From Clusia tigrina (taxonomy: Eukaryota; Arthropoda; Insecta; Diptera; Clusiidae), in NCBI GenBank assembly GCA_920105625.2, contig OV050030.1:242885889-242949888 (forward strand): DNA of 64,000 nt, written 5' to 3'. The notes below the pieces were generated by a model, which saw only the letters and a program-made list of their open reading frames with translations, was not told the DNA's origin and did not search any database. Both the position numbers and the translations under genes were made by a program. Numbering within the stretch: the stretch's first letter is position 1; each line of letters starts with the position of its first letter. Below are positions 12,525 to 23,410 of this stretch, piece after piece.

Positions 12525-14339
12525 TAGGTATAGGATGCACCGTATAGAAGTTAGGGCCATTTGATGTTTTATCAGTGTTTGATTTGGGACTCAAGGGTAG
12601 CATAGCTTTGAGCGATAGCTTAAATTGACAAGAGGCTCGAGTACTTTATTGTTACAAAATTTCAAGGTTTTATGACTGACCAGTAAAAAGTTACAAGCAT
12701 TTGTATGTTGCAAACTTTGATAGGTGTAGGACATACCGTATAGAAGTTAGGGCCATATGAAGTTTTATAAGTGTTTGATTTGGGACTCAAGGGTAGCATA
12801 GCTTTGAGGGATAGCGTAAATTGACAAGAGGCTCGAATACTTTATTGTTACAAAATTTCAAGGTTTTATGACGCTCCAGTAAAAAGTTACAAGCATTTGT
12901 ATGTTGCAAACTTTGATAGGTGTAGGACGTACCGTATAGAAGTTAGGGCCATTTGAAGCTTTATCAGTGTTTGATTTGGGACTCAAGGGTAGCATAGCTT
13001 TGAGCGATAGCTTAAATTGGCAAGAGGCTCGAGTACTTTATTGTTACAAAATTTCAAGGTTTTATAACGCTCCAGTAAAAAGTTACAAGCATTTGTATGT
13101 TGCAAACTTTGATAGGTGTAGGAGGTACCGTATAGAAGATAGGGCCATTTGAAGATTTATCAGTGTTTGGTTTGGGACTCAAGGGTAGCATAGCTTTGAG
13201 CGATAGCTTAAATTGACAAGAGGCTCGATTACTTTATTGTTACAAAATTTCAAGGCTTTATGACGCTCCAGTAAAAAGTTACAAGCATTTGTATGTTGAA
13301 AACTTTGATAGGTATAGGATGCACCGTATAGAAGTTAGGGCCATTTGAAGTTTTCTCAGTGTTTGATTTGGGACTCAAGGATAGCATAGCTTTGAGCGAT
13401 AGCTTAAATTGACAAGAGGCTCGATTACTTTATTGATACAAAATTTCAAGGCTTTATGACGCTCCAGTAAAAAGTTACAAGCATTTGTATGTTGAAAACT
13501 TTGATAGGTATAGGATGCACCGTATAGAAGTTAGGGCCATTTGAAGTTTTATCAGTGTTGGATTTGGGACTCAAGGATAGCATAACTTTGAGCGATAGCT
13601 TAAATTGACAAGAGGCTCGATTACTTTATTGTTACAAAATTTCAAGGCTTTATGACGCTCCAGTCAAAAGTTACAAGCATTTGTATGTTGCAAACTTTGA
13701 TAGGTATAGGATGCACCGTATAGAAGTTAGGGCCATTTGATGTTTTATCAGTGTTTGATTTGGGACTCAAGGGTAGCATAGATTTGAGCGATAGCTTAAA
13801 TTGACAAGAGGCTCCAGTACTTTATTGTTACAAAATTTCAAGGTTTTATGACGGTCCATTAAAAAGTTACAAGCATTTGTATGTTGCAAACTTTGATAGG
13901 TGTAGGACGTACCGTATAGAAGTTAGGGCCATTTGAAGTTTTATCAGTGTTTAATTTGGGACTCAAGGGTAGCATAGCTTTGAGCGATATCTTAAATTAA
14001 TAAGAGGCTCGAGTACTTTATTGTTACAAAATTTCAAAGTTTTATGACGCTCCAGTAAAAAGTTACAAGCATTTGTATGTTGCAACTTTGATAGGTGTAG
14101 GACGTACCATATAGAAGTTAGGGCCATTTGAAGTTTTGTCAGTGTTTGATTTGGGACCCAAGGGTAGCATAGCTTTGAGCGATAGCTTAAATTGACAAGA
14201 GGCTCGAGTACTTTATTGTTACAAAATTTCAAGGTTTTATGACGGTCCATTAAAAAGTTACAAGCATTTGTATGTTGCAAACTTTGATAGGTGTAGGACG
14301 TACCGTATAGAAGTTAGGGCCATTTGAAGTTTTATCAGT

Positions 14340-14535
14340 GTTTGATTTGGGACTCAAGGGTAGCATAGCTTTGAGCGATAGCGTAAATTGACAAGAGGCT
14401 CGAGTACTTTATTGTTACAAAATTTCAAGGTTTTATGACGCTCCAGTAAAAAGTTACAAGCATTTGTATGTTGCAAACTTTGATAGGTGTAGGACGTACC
14501 GTATAGAAGTTAGGGCCATTTGAAGCTTTATCAGT
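14340..14535. repeat. Representative near-consensus monomer (196 bp)
   Basis: This copy differs from the consensus I derived by eye at only about two positions: GCGTAAA instead of GCTTAAA near monomer position 43, and GAAGCTTT instead of GAAGTTTT near 185. Landmarks in order are TTTGATTTGGGACTC (1-16), TTTGAGCGATAGC (31-43), AAATTGACAAGAGGCTCGAG (47-66), TTGTTACAAAATTTCAAGG (74-92), TTATGACGCTCCAGTAAAAA (94-113), the CATTTGTATGTTGCAAACTT segment (122-141), the GTGTAGGACGTACC segment (148-161) and GTTAGGGCCATTTGAAG (170-186). It can serve as a reference for counting variants elsewhere in the window. Confidence 0.9.
14450..14481. other. Imperfect dyad within the monomer (example copy)
   Basis: AAAGTT at 14450-14455 and its reverse complement AACTTT at 14476-14481 flank a 20-nt spacer. 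Pairing could extend imperfectly through ACAA/TTGC with a mismatch or bulge. The arrangement is present in nearly every monomer, and both arms survive in the monomers where the spacer has lost bases. Short dyads are described for several centromeric satellites. A structural or protein-binding role here is inference, because a 6-bp arm is weak on its own. Confidence 0.4.
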
Positions 14536-15059
14536 GTTTGATTTGGGACTCAAGGGTAGCATAGCTTTGAGCGATAGCTTAAATTGGCAAGAGGCTCGAG
14601 TACTTTATTGTTACAAAATTTCAAGGTTTTATGACGCTCCAGTAAAAAGTTACAAGCATTTGTATGTTGCAAACTTTGATAGGTGTAGGAGGTACCGTAT
14701 AGAAGATAGGGCCATTTGAAGTTTTATCAGTGTTTGGTTTGGGACTCAAGGGTAGCATAGCTTTGAGCGATAGCTTAAATTGACAAGAGGCTCGATTACT
14801 TTATTGTTACAAAATTTCAAGGCTTTATTACGCTCCAGTAAAAAGTTACAAGCATTTGTATGTTGAAAACTTTGATAGGTATAGGATGCACCGTATAGAA
14901 GTTAGGGCCATTTGAAGTTTTATCAGTATTTGATTTGGGACTCAAGGATAGCATAGCTTTGAGCGATAGCTTAAATTGACAAGAGGCTCGATTACTTTAT
15001 TGTTACAAACTTTCAAGGCTTTATGACGCTCCAGTAAAAAGTTACAAGCATTTGTATGT

Positions 15060-16560
15060 TGCAAACTTTGATAGGTGGAGGACGTACCGTATAGAAGTTA
15101 GGGCCATTTGAAGATTTATCAGTGTTTGATTTGGGACTCAAGGGTAGTATAGCTTTGAGCGATAGCTTAAATTGACAAGAGGCTCGAGTACTTTATTGTT
15201 ACAAAATTTCAAGGTTTTATGACGGTCCATTAAAAAAGTTACAAGCATTTGTATGCTGCAAACTTTGATAGGTGTAGGACGTACCGTATAGAAGTTAGGG
15301 CCATTTGAAGTTTTATCAGTGTTTGATTTGGGACTCAAGGGTAGCATAGCTTTGAGCGATATCTTAAATTGACAAGAGGCTCGAGTACTTTATTGTTACA
15401 AAATTTCAAGGTTTTATGACGGTCCATTAAAAAGTTACAAGCATTTGTATGTTGCAAACTTTGATAGGTGTAGGACGTACCGTATAGAAGTTAGGGCCAT
15501 TTGAAGTTTTATCAGTGTTTGATTTGGGACTCAAGGGTAGCATAGCTTTGAGCGATAGCGTAAATTGACAAGAGGCTCGAATACTTTATTGTTACAAAAT
15601 TTCAAGGTTTTATGACGCTCCAGTAAAAAGTTACAGGCATTTGTATGTTGCAAACTTTGATAGGTGTGGGACGTTCCGTATAGAAGTTAGGGCCATTTCA
15701 AGTTTTATCAGTGTTTGATTTGGGACTCAAGGGTAGCATAGCTTTGAGCGATATCTTAAATTGACAAGAGGCTCGAGTACTTTATTGTTACAAAATTTCA
15801 AAGTTTTATGACGCTCCAGTAAAAAGTTACAAGCATTTGTATGTTGCAACTTTGATAGGTGTAGGACGTACCATATAGAAGCTAGGGCCACTTGAAGTTT
15901 TATCAGTGTTTGATTTGGGACTCAAGGGTATCATAGCTTTGAGAGATAGCTTTAATTGACAAGAGGCTCGAGTACTTTATTGTTACAAAATTTCAAGGTT
16001 TTATGACGGTCCATTAAAAAGTTACAAGCATTTGTATGTTGCAAACTTTGATAGGTGTAGGACGTACCGTATAGAAGTTAGGGCCATTTGAAGTTTTATC
16101 AGTGTTTGATTTGGGACTCAAGGGTAGCATAGCTTTGAGCGATAGCGTAAATTGACAAGAGGCTCGAGTACTTTATTCTTACAAAATTTCAAGGTTTTAT
16201 GACGCTCCAGTAAAAAGTTACAAGCATTTGTATGTTGCAAACTTTGATAGGTGTAGGACGTACCGTATAGAAGTTAGGGCCATTTGAAGTTTTATCAGTG
16301 TTTGATTTGGGACTCAAGGGTAGCATAGCTTTGAGCGATAGTTTTAATTGACAAGAGGCTCAAGTACTTTATTGTTCCAAATTTCAACGTTTTATGACGC
16401 TCTAGTAAAAAGTTACAGGCATTTGTATGTTGCAAACTTTGATAGGTGTAGGACGTACCGTATAGAAGTTAGGGCCATTTGAAGTTTTATCAGTGTTTGA
16501 TTTGGGACTCAAGGGTAGCATAGCTTTGAGCGATAGCGTAAATTGACAAGAGGCTCGAGT
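15060..16560. repeat. Mosaic of monomers without a clean HOR period
   Basis: About eight monomers include two CGGTCCATTAAAAAG copies (near 15,419 and 16,006), GATATCTTAAATTG monomers with the short TGTTGCAACTTTG, a TTCCAAATTTCAACG monomer near 16,375 and a GTGTGGGACGTTCC monomer near 15,664. I could not assign one long period. The order looks like pieces of neighbouring blocks put together, and no non-satellite sequence is present. Confidence 0.6.
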
Positions 16561-19500
16561 ACTTTATTGTTACAAAATTTCAAGGCTTTATGACGCTCCA
16601 GTAAAAAGTTACAAGCATTTGTATGTTGCAAACTTTGATAGGTATAGGATGCACCGTATAGAAGTTAGGGCCATTTGAAGTTTTATCAGTGTTTGATTTG
16701 GGACTCAAGGGTAGCATAGCTTTGAGCGATATCTTAAATTGACAAGAGGCTCGAGTACTTTATTGTTACAAAATTTCAAGGTTTTATGACGCTCCGGTAT
16801 AAAGTTACAAGCAGTTGTATGTTGCAAACTTTGATAGGTGTAGGACGTACCGTATAGAAGTTAGGGCCATTTGAAGTTTTATCAGTGTTTGATTTGGGAC
16901 TCAAGGGTAGCATAGCTTTGAGCGATAGCTTAAATTGACAAGAGTCGCGAGTACTTTATTGTTACAAAATTTCAAGGCTTTATGACGCTCCAGTAAAAAG
17001 TTACAGGCATTTGTATGTTGCAAACTTTGATAGGTGTGGGACGTTCCGTATAGAAGTTAGGGCAATTTGAAGTTTTATCAGTGTTTGATTTTGGGACTCA
17101 AGGGTAGCATAGCTTTGAGCGATATCTTAAATTGACAAGAGGCTCGAGTACTTTATTGTTACAAAATTTCAAGGTTTTATGACGCTCCAGTAAAAAGGTA
17201 CAAGCATTTGTATGTTGCAACTTTGATAGGTGTAGGACGTACCATATAGAAGTTAGGGCCATTTGAAGTTTCATCAGTGTTTGATTTGGGACTCAAGGGT
17301 AGCATAGCTTTGAGCGATATCTTAAATTGACAAGAGGCTCGAGTACTTTATTGTTACAAAATTTCAAGGTTTTATGACGCTCCAGTAAAAAGGTACAAGC
17401 ATTTGTATGTTGCAACTTTGATAGGTGTAGGACGTACCATATAGAAGTTAGGGCCATTTGAAGTTTCATCAGTGTTTGATTTGGGACTCAAGGGTAGCAT
17501 AGCTTTGCGCGATAGTTTAAATTGGCAAGAGGCTCAAGTACTTTATTGTTACAAAATTTCAAAGTTTTATGACGCTCCAGTAAAAAGTTACAGGCATTTG
17601 TATGTTGCAAACTTTGATAGGTGTAGGACGTACCGTATAGAAGTTAGGGCCATTTGAAGTTTTATCAGTGTTTGATTTGGGACTCAAGGGTAGCATAGCT
17701 TTGAGCGATAGCTTAAATTGACAAGAGGCTCGAGTAATTTATTGTTACAAAATTTCAAGGTTTTATGACGGTCCATTAAAAAGTTACAAGCATTTGTATG
17801 TTGCAAACTTTGATAGGTATAGGACGTACCGTATAGAAGTTAGGGCCATTTGAAGTTTTATCAGTGTTTGATTTAGGACGCAAGGGTAGCATAGCTTTGA
17901 GCGATAGCGTAAATTGACAAGAGGCTCGAGTACTTTATTGTTACAAAATTTCAAGGATTTATGACGCTCCAGTAAAAGTTACAAGCATTTGTATGTTGCA
18001 AACTTTGATAGGTGTAGGACGTACTGTATAGAAGTTAGGGCCATTTGAAGCTTTATCAGTGTTTGATTTGGGACTCAAGGGTAGCATAGCTTTGCGCGAT
18101 AGCTTAAATTGGCAAGAGGCTCGAGTACTTTATTGTTACAAAATTTCAAGGTTTTATGACGCTCCAGTAAAAAGTTACAAGCATTTGTATGTTGCAAACT
18201 TTGATAGGTGTAGGAGGTACCGTATAGAAGTTAGGGCCATTTGAAGTTTTATCAGTGTTTGATTTGGGACTCAAGGTTAGCATAGCTTTGAGCGATAGCT
18301 TAAATTGACAAGAGGCTCGAGTACTTTATTGTTACAAAATTTCAAGGTTTTATGACGCTCCAGTTAGAAGTTACAAGCATTTGTATGTTGAGAACTTTGA
18401 TAGGTATAGGATGCACCGTATAGAAGTTAGGGCCAATTGAAGTTTTATCAGTGTTTGATTTGGGACTCAAGGGTAGCATAGCTTTGAGCGATAGCTTAAA
18501 TTGACAAGAGGCTCGAGTACTTTATTGTTACAAAATTTCAAGGCTTTATGACGCTCCAGTAAAAAGTTACAAGCATTTGTATGTTGCAAACTTTGATAGG
18601 TATAGGACGTACCGTATAGAAGTTAGGGCCATTTGAAGTTTTATCAGTGTTTGATTTGGGACTCAAGGGTAGCATAGCTTTGAGCGATATCTTAAATTGA
18701 CAAGAGGCTCGAGTACTTTATTGTTACAAAATTTCAAGGTTTTATGACGCTCCGGTATAAAGTTACAAGCAGTTGTATGTTGCAAACTTTGATAGGTGTA
18801 GGACGTACCGTATAGAAGTTAGGGCCATTTGAAGTTTTATCAGTGTTTGATTTGGGACTCAAGGGTAGCATAGCTTTGAGCGATAGCTTAAATTGACAAG
18901 AGTCGCGAGTACTTTATTGTTACAAAATTTCAAGGTTTTATGACGCTCCAGTAAAAAGTTACAGGCATTTGTATGTTGCAAACTTTGATAGGTGTGGGAC
19001 GTTCCGTATAGAAGTTAGGGCAATTTGAAGTTTTATCAGTGTTTGATTTGGGACTCAAGGGTAGCATAGCTTTGAGCGATATCTTAAATTGACAAGAGGC
19101 TCGAGTACTTTACTGTTACAAAATTTCAAGGTTTTATGACGCTCCAGTAAAAAGGTACAAGCATTTGTATGTTGCAACTTTGATAGGTGTAGGACGTACC
19201 ATATAGAAGTTAGGGCCATTTGAAGTTTCATCAGTGTTTGATTTGGGACTCAAGGGTAGCATAGCTTTGCGCGATAGTTTAAATTGGCAAGAGGCTCAAG
19301 TACTTTATTGTTACAAAATTTCAAAGTTTTATGACGCTCCAGTAAAAAGTTACAGGCATTTGTATGCTGCAAACTTTGATAGGTGTAGGACGTACCGTAT
19401 AGAAGTTAGGGCCATTTGAAGTTTTATCAGTGTTTGATTTGGGACTCAAGGGTAGCATAGCTTTGAGCGATAGCTTAAATTGACAAGAGGCTCGAGTAAT

Positions 19501-20300
19501 TTATTGTTACAAAATTTCAAGGTTTTATGACGGTCCATTAAAAAGTTACAAGCATTTGTATGTTGCAAACTTTGATAGGTATAGGACGTACCGTATAGAA
19601 GTTAGGGCCATTTGAAGTTTTATCAGTGTTTGATTTAGGACGCAAGGGTAGCATAGCTTTGAGCGATAGCGTAAATTGACAAGAGGCTCGAGTACTTTAT
19701 TGTTACAAAATTTCAAGGATTTATGACGCTCCAGTAAAAAGTTACAAGCATTTGTATGTTGCAAACTTTGATAGGTGTAGGACGTACTGTATAGAAGTTA
19801 GGGCCATTTGAAGCTTTATCAGTGTTTGATTTGGGACTCAAGGGTAGCATAGCTTTGCGCGATAGCTTAAATTGGCAAGAGGCTCGAGTACTTTATTGTT
19901 ACAAAATTTCAAGGTTTTATGACGCTCCAGTAAAAAGTTACAAGCATTTGTATGTTGCAAACTTTGATAGGTGTAGGAGGTACCGTATAGAAGTTAGGGC
20001 CATTTGAAGTTTTATCAGTGCTTGATTTGGGACTCAAGGTTAGCATAGCTTTGAGCGATAGCTTAAATTGACAAGAGGCTCGAGTACTTTATTGTTACAA
20101 AATTTCAAGGTTTTATGACGCTCCAGTTAGAAGTTACAAGCATTTGTATGTTGAGAACTTTGATAGGTATAGGATGCACCGTATAGAAGTTAGGGCCAAT
20201 TGAAGTTTTATCAGTGTTTGATTTGGGACTCAAGGGTAGCATAGCTTTGAGCGATAGCTTAAATTGACAAGAGGCTCGAGTACTTTATTGTTACAAAATT
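16555..20300. repeat. Higher-order repeat, 1,958/1,762 bp, about 1.9 copies
   Basis: The unusual AGAGTCGCGAGTAC variant occurs at about 16,941 and 18,899 (offset 1,958), while the monomer with TTTGCGCGATAGTTTAAATTGG occurs at about 17,505 and 19,267 (offset 1,762). The 196-bp difference comes from an extra 195-bp monomer plus one extra T (GATTTTGGGAC) in the first copy. The GTTAGAAGTTAC, TGTTGAGAACTTTG and GGGCCAATTGAAG markers appear first in this block, near 18,364, 18,390 and 18,430. Confidence 0.75.
17097..17500. repeat. Direct duplication of one 195-bp monomer
   Basis: Two successive monomers share GATATCTTAAATTG, TAAAAAGGTACAAGC, the one-base-short TGTTGCAACTTTG, ACCATATAG and AGTTTCATCAG (at 17,271 and 17,466), with no difference I could find. 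The HOR copy at 19,060-19,240 has a single copy, so this is a recent single-monomer expansion in the first copy. Confidence 0.85.
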
Positions 20301-22253
20301 TCAAGGCTTTATGACGCTCCAGTAAAAAGTTACAAGCATTTATATGTTGCAAACTTTGATAGGTATAGGATGCACCGTATAGAAGTTAGGGCCATTTGAA
20401 GTTTTATCAATGTTTGATTTGGGACTCAAGGGTAGCATAGCTTTGAGCGATAGCTTAAATTGACAAGAGGCTCGATTACTTTATTGTTACAAAATTTCAA
20501 GGCTTTATGACGCTCCAGTAAAAAGCTACAAGCATTTGTATGTTGCAAACTTTGATAGGTGTAGGACGTACCGTATAGAAGTTTGGGCCATTTGAAGTTT
20601 TATCAGTGTTTGATTTGGGACTCAATGGTAGCATAGCTTTGAGCGATAGCTTAAATTGACAAGAGGCTCGAGTACTTTATTGTTACAAAATTTCAAGGTT
20701 TTATAACGCTCCAGTAAAAAGGTACAAGCATTTGTATGTTGCAACTTTGATAGGTGTAGGACGTACCATATAGAAGTTAGGGCCATTTGAAGTTTCATCA
20801 GTGTTTGATTTGGGACTCAAGGGTAGCATAGCTTTGCGCGATAGTTTAAATTGGCAAGAGGCTCAAGTACTTTATTGTTACAAAATTTCAAAGTTTTATG
20901 ACGCTCCAGTAAAAAGTTACAGGCATTTGTATGTTGCAAACTTTGATAGGTGTAGGACGTACCGTATAGAAGTTAGGGCCATTTGAAGTTTTATCAGTGT
21001 TTGATTTGGGACTCAAGGGTAGCATAGCTTTGAGCGATAGCTTAAATTGACAAGAGGCTCGAGTAATTTATTGTTACAAAATTTCAAGGTTTTATGACGG
21101 TCCATTAAAAAGTTACAAGCATTTGTATGTTGCAAACTTTGATAGGTATAGGACGTACCGTATAGAAGTTAGGGCCATTTGAAGTTTTATCAGTGTTTGA
21201 TTTAGGACGCAAGGGTAGCATAGCTTTGAGCGATAGCGTAAATTGACAAGAGGCTCGAGTACTTTATTGTTACAAAATTTCAAGGATTTATGACGCTCCA
21301 GTAAAAAGTTACAAGCATTTGTATGTTGCAAACTTTGATAGGTGTAGGACGTACTGTATAGAAGTTAGGGCCATTTGAAGCTTTATCAGTGTTTGATTTG
21401 GGACTCAAGGGTAGCATAGCTTTGCGCGATAGCTTAAATTGGCAAGAGGCTCGAGTACTTTATTGTTACAAAATTTCAAGGTTTTATGACGCTCCAGTAA
21501 AAAGTTACAAGCATTTGTATGTTGCAAACTTTGATAGGTGTAGGAGGTACCGTATAGAAGTTAGGGCCATTTGAAGTTTTATCAGTGCTTGATTTGGGAC
21601 TCAAGGTTAGCATAGCTTTGAGCGATAGCTTAAATTGACAAGAGGCTCGAGTACTTTATTGTTACAAAATTTCAAGGTTTTATGACGCTCCAGTTAGAAG
21701 TTACAAGCATTTGTATGTTGAGAACTTTGATAGGTATAGGATGCACCGTATAGAAGTTAGGGCCAATTGAAGTTTTATCAGTGTTTGATTTGGGACTCAA
21801 GGGTAGCATAGCTTTGAGCGATAGCTTAAATTGACAAGAGGCTCGAGTACTTTATTGTTACAAAATTTCAAGGCTTTATGACGCTCCAGTAAAAAGTTAC
21901 AAGCATTTATATGTTGCAAACTTTGATAGGTATAGGATGCACCGTATAGAAGTTAGGGCCATTTGAAGTTTTATCAATGTTTGATTTGGGACTCAAGGGT
22001 AGCATAGCTTTGAGCGATAGCTTAAATTGACAAGAGGCTCGATTACTTTATTGTTACAAAATTTCAAGGCTTTATGACGCTCCAGTAAAAAGCTACAAGC
22101 ATTTGTATGTTGCAAACTTTGATAGGTGTAGGACGTACCGTATAGAAGTTTGGGCCATTTGAAGTTTTATCAGTGTTTGATTTGGGACTCAATGGTAGCA
22201 TAGCTTTGAGCGATAGCTTAAATTGACAAGAGGCTCGAGTACTTTATTGTTAC
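19120..22253. repeat. Higher-order repeat, 1,567 bp (8 monomers), two copies
   Basis: Copy 1 (about 19,120-20,686) and copy 2 (about 20,687-22,253) keep an exact 1,567-bp spacing for many markers: AAAAAGGTACAAGC with TGTTGCAACTTTG, AAATTGGCAAGAGGCTCAAG, CGGTCCATTAAAAAG with GATTTAGGACGCAAGG, GTGCTTGATTTGG, GTTAGAAGTTAC with TGTTGAGAAC, ATCAATGTTTG, AAAAAGCTACAAGC, GAAGTTTGGGCC and CTCAATGGTAGC. Copies differ at very few positions. The length is eight monomers minus one base. Confidence 0.88.
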
Positions 22254-22841
22254 AAAATTTCAAGGTTTTATGACGCTCCAGTTAGAAGTTACAAGCATTT
22301 GTATGTTGAGAACTTTGATAGGTATAGGATGCACCGTATAGAAGTTAGGGCCAATTGAAGTTTTATCAGTGTTTGATTTGGGACTCAAGGGTAGCATAGC
22401 TTTGAGCGATAGCTTAAATTGACAAGAGGCTCGAGTACTTTATTGTTACAAAATTTCAAGGCTTTATGACGCTCCAGTAAAAAGTTTCAAGCATTTATAT
22501 GTTGCAAACTTTGATAGGTATAGGATGCACCGTATAGAAGTTAGGGCCATTTGAAGTTTTATCAATGTTTGATTTGGGACTCAAGGGTAGCATAGCTTTG
22601 AGCGATAGCTTAAATTGACAAGAGGCTCGATTACTTTATTGTTACAAAATTTCAAGGCTTTATGACGCTCCAGTAAAAAGCTACAAGCATTTGTATGTTG
22701 CAAACTTTGATAGGTGTAGGACGTACCGTATAGAAGTTAGGGCCATTTGAAGTTTTATCAGTGTGTGATTTGGGAATCAATGGTAGCATAGCTTTGAGCG
22801 ATAGCTTAAATTGACAAGAGGCTCGAGTACTTTATTGTTAC
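21666..22841. repeat. Tandem duplication of a 588-bp trimer
   Basis: The series GTTAGAAGTTAC / TGTTGAGAAC, then TTTATATGTTGC with ATCAATGTTTG, then AAAAAGCTACAAGC restarts at about 22,254, exactly 3 x 196 bp after about 21,666. Small differences are AAAAGTTTCAAGC near 22,480, GAAGTTAGGG instead of GAAGTTTGGG near 22,735 and GTGTGTGATTTGGGAATC near 22,761. The altered second copy was then itself copied to about 25,020-25,530. Confidence 0.8.
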
Positions 22842-23410
22842 AAAATTTCAAGGTTTTATGACGCTCCAGTAAAAAGTTACAGGCATTTGTATGTTGCAAA
22901 CTTTGATAGGTGTGGGACGTTCCGTATAGAAGTTAGGGCCATTTGAAATTTTATCAGTGTTTGATTTGGGACCCAAGAGTAGCATAGCTTTGAGCGATAT
23001 CTTAAATTGACAAGAGGCTCGAGTACTTTATTGTTACAAAATTTCAAGGTTTTATGACGCTCCAGTAAAAAGTTACAAGCATTTGTATGTTGCAACTTTG
23101 ATAGGTGTAGGACGTACCATATAGAAGTTAGGGCCATTTGAAGTTTTATCAGTGTTTGATTTGGGACTCAAGGGTAGCATAGCTTTGAGCGATAATTTAA
23201 ATTGACAAGAGGCTCAAATACTTTATTGTTACAAAATTTCAAAGTTTTATGACGCTCCAGTAAAAAGTTACAGGCATTTGTATGTTGCAAACTTTGATAG
23301 GTGTAGGACGTACCGTATAGAAGTTAGGGCCATTTGAAGTTTTATCAGTGTTTGATTTGGGACTCAATGGTAGCATAGCTTTGAGCGATAGCTTAAATTT
23401 ACAAGAGGCT
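22842..23410. repeat. Linking monomers between HOR blocks
   Basis: Three monomers: an ACAGGC / GTGTGGGACGTTCC copy, a GATATCTTAAATTG copy with the short TGTTGCAACTTTG and ACCATATAG, and a GATAATTTAAATTG / GGCTCAAATAC / TTTCAAAGTTTTATG copy. This same order of subtypes recurs near 23,750-24,100, 26,040-26,400 and 41,930-42,350. Confidence 0.6.

Larger units (their letters stand above)
12830..15060. repeat. Higher-order repeat, 1,567 bp (8 monomers), about 1.4 copies
   Basis: Variants at about 12,960-13,520 return 1,567 bp downstream at about 14,527-15,060: GAAGCTTTATC, a TGG in place of TGA in AAATTGGCAAG, AGGAGGTACC with GAAGATAGGG, GTGTTTGGTTTGG, GTTGAAAACTTTG and GGATAGC. Eight monomers minus one base gives 1,567; the missing base is in the TGTTGCAACTTTG monomer near 14,083. 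The copies carry more differences than the larger HORs, so this duplication looks older or partly converted. The variant CGGTCCATTAAAAAG first appears in this block, near 13,853. Confidence 0.7.
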
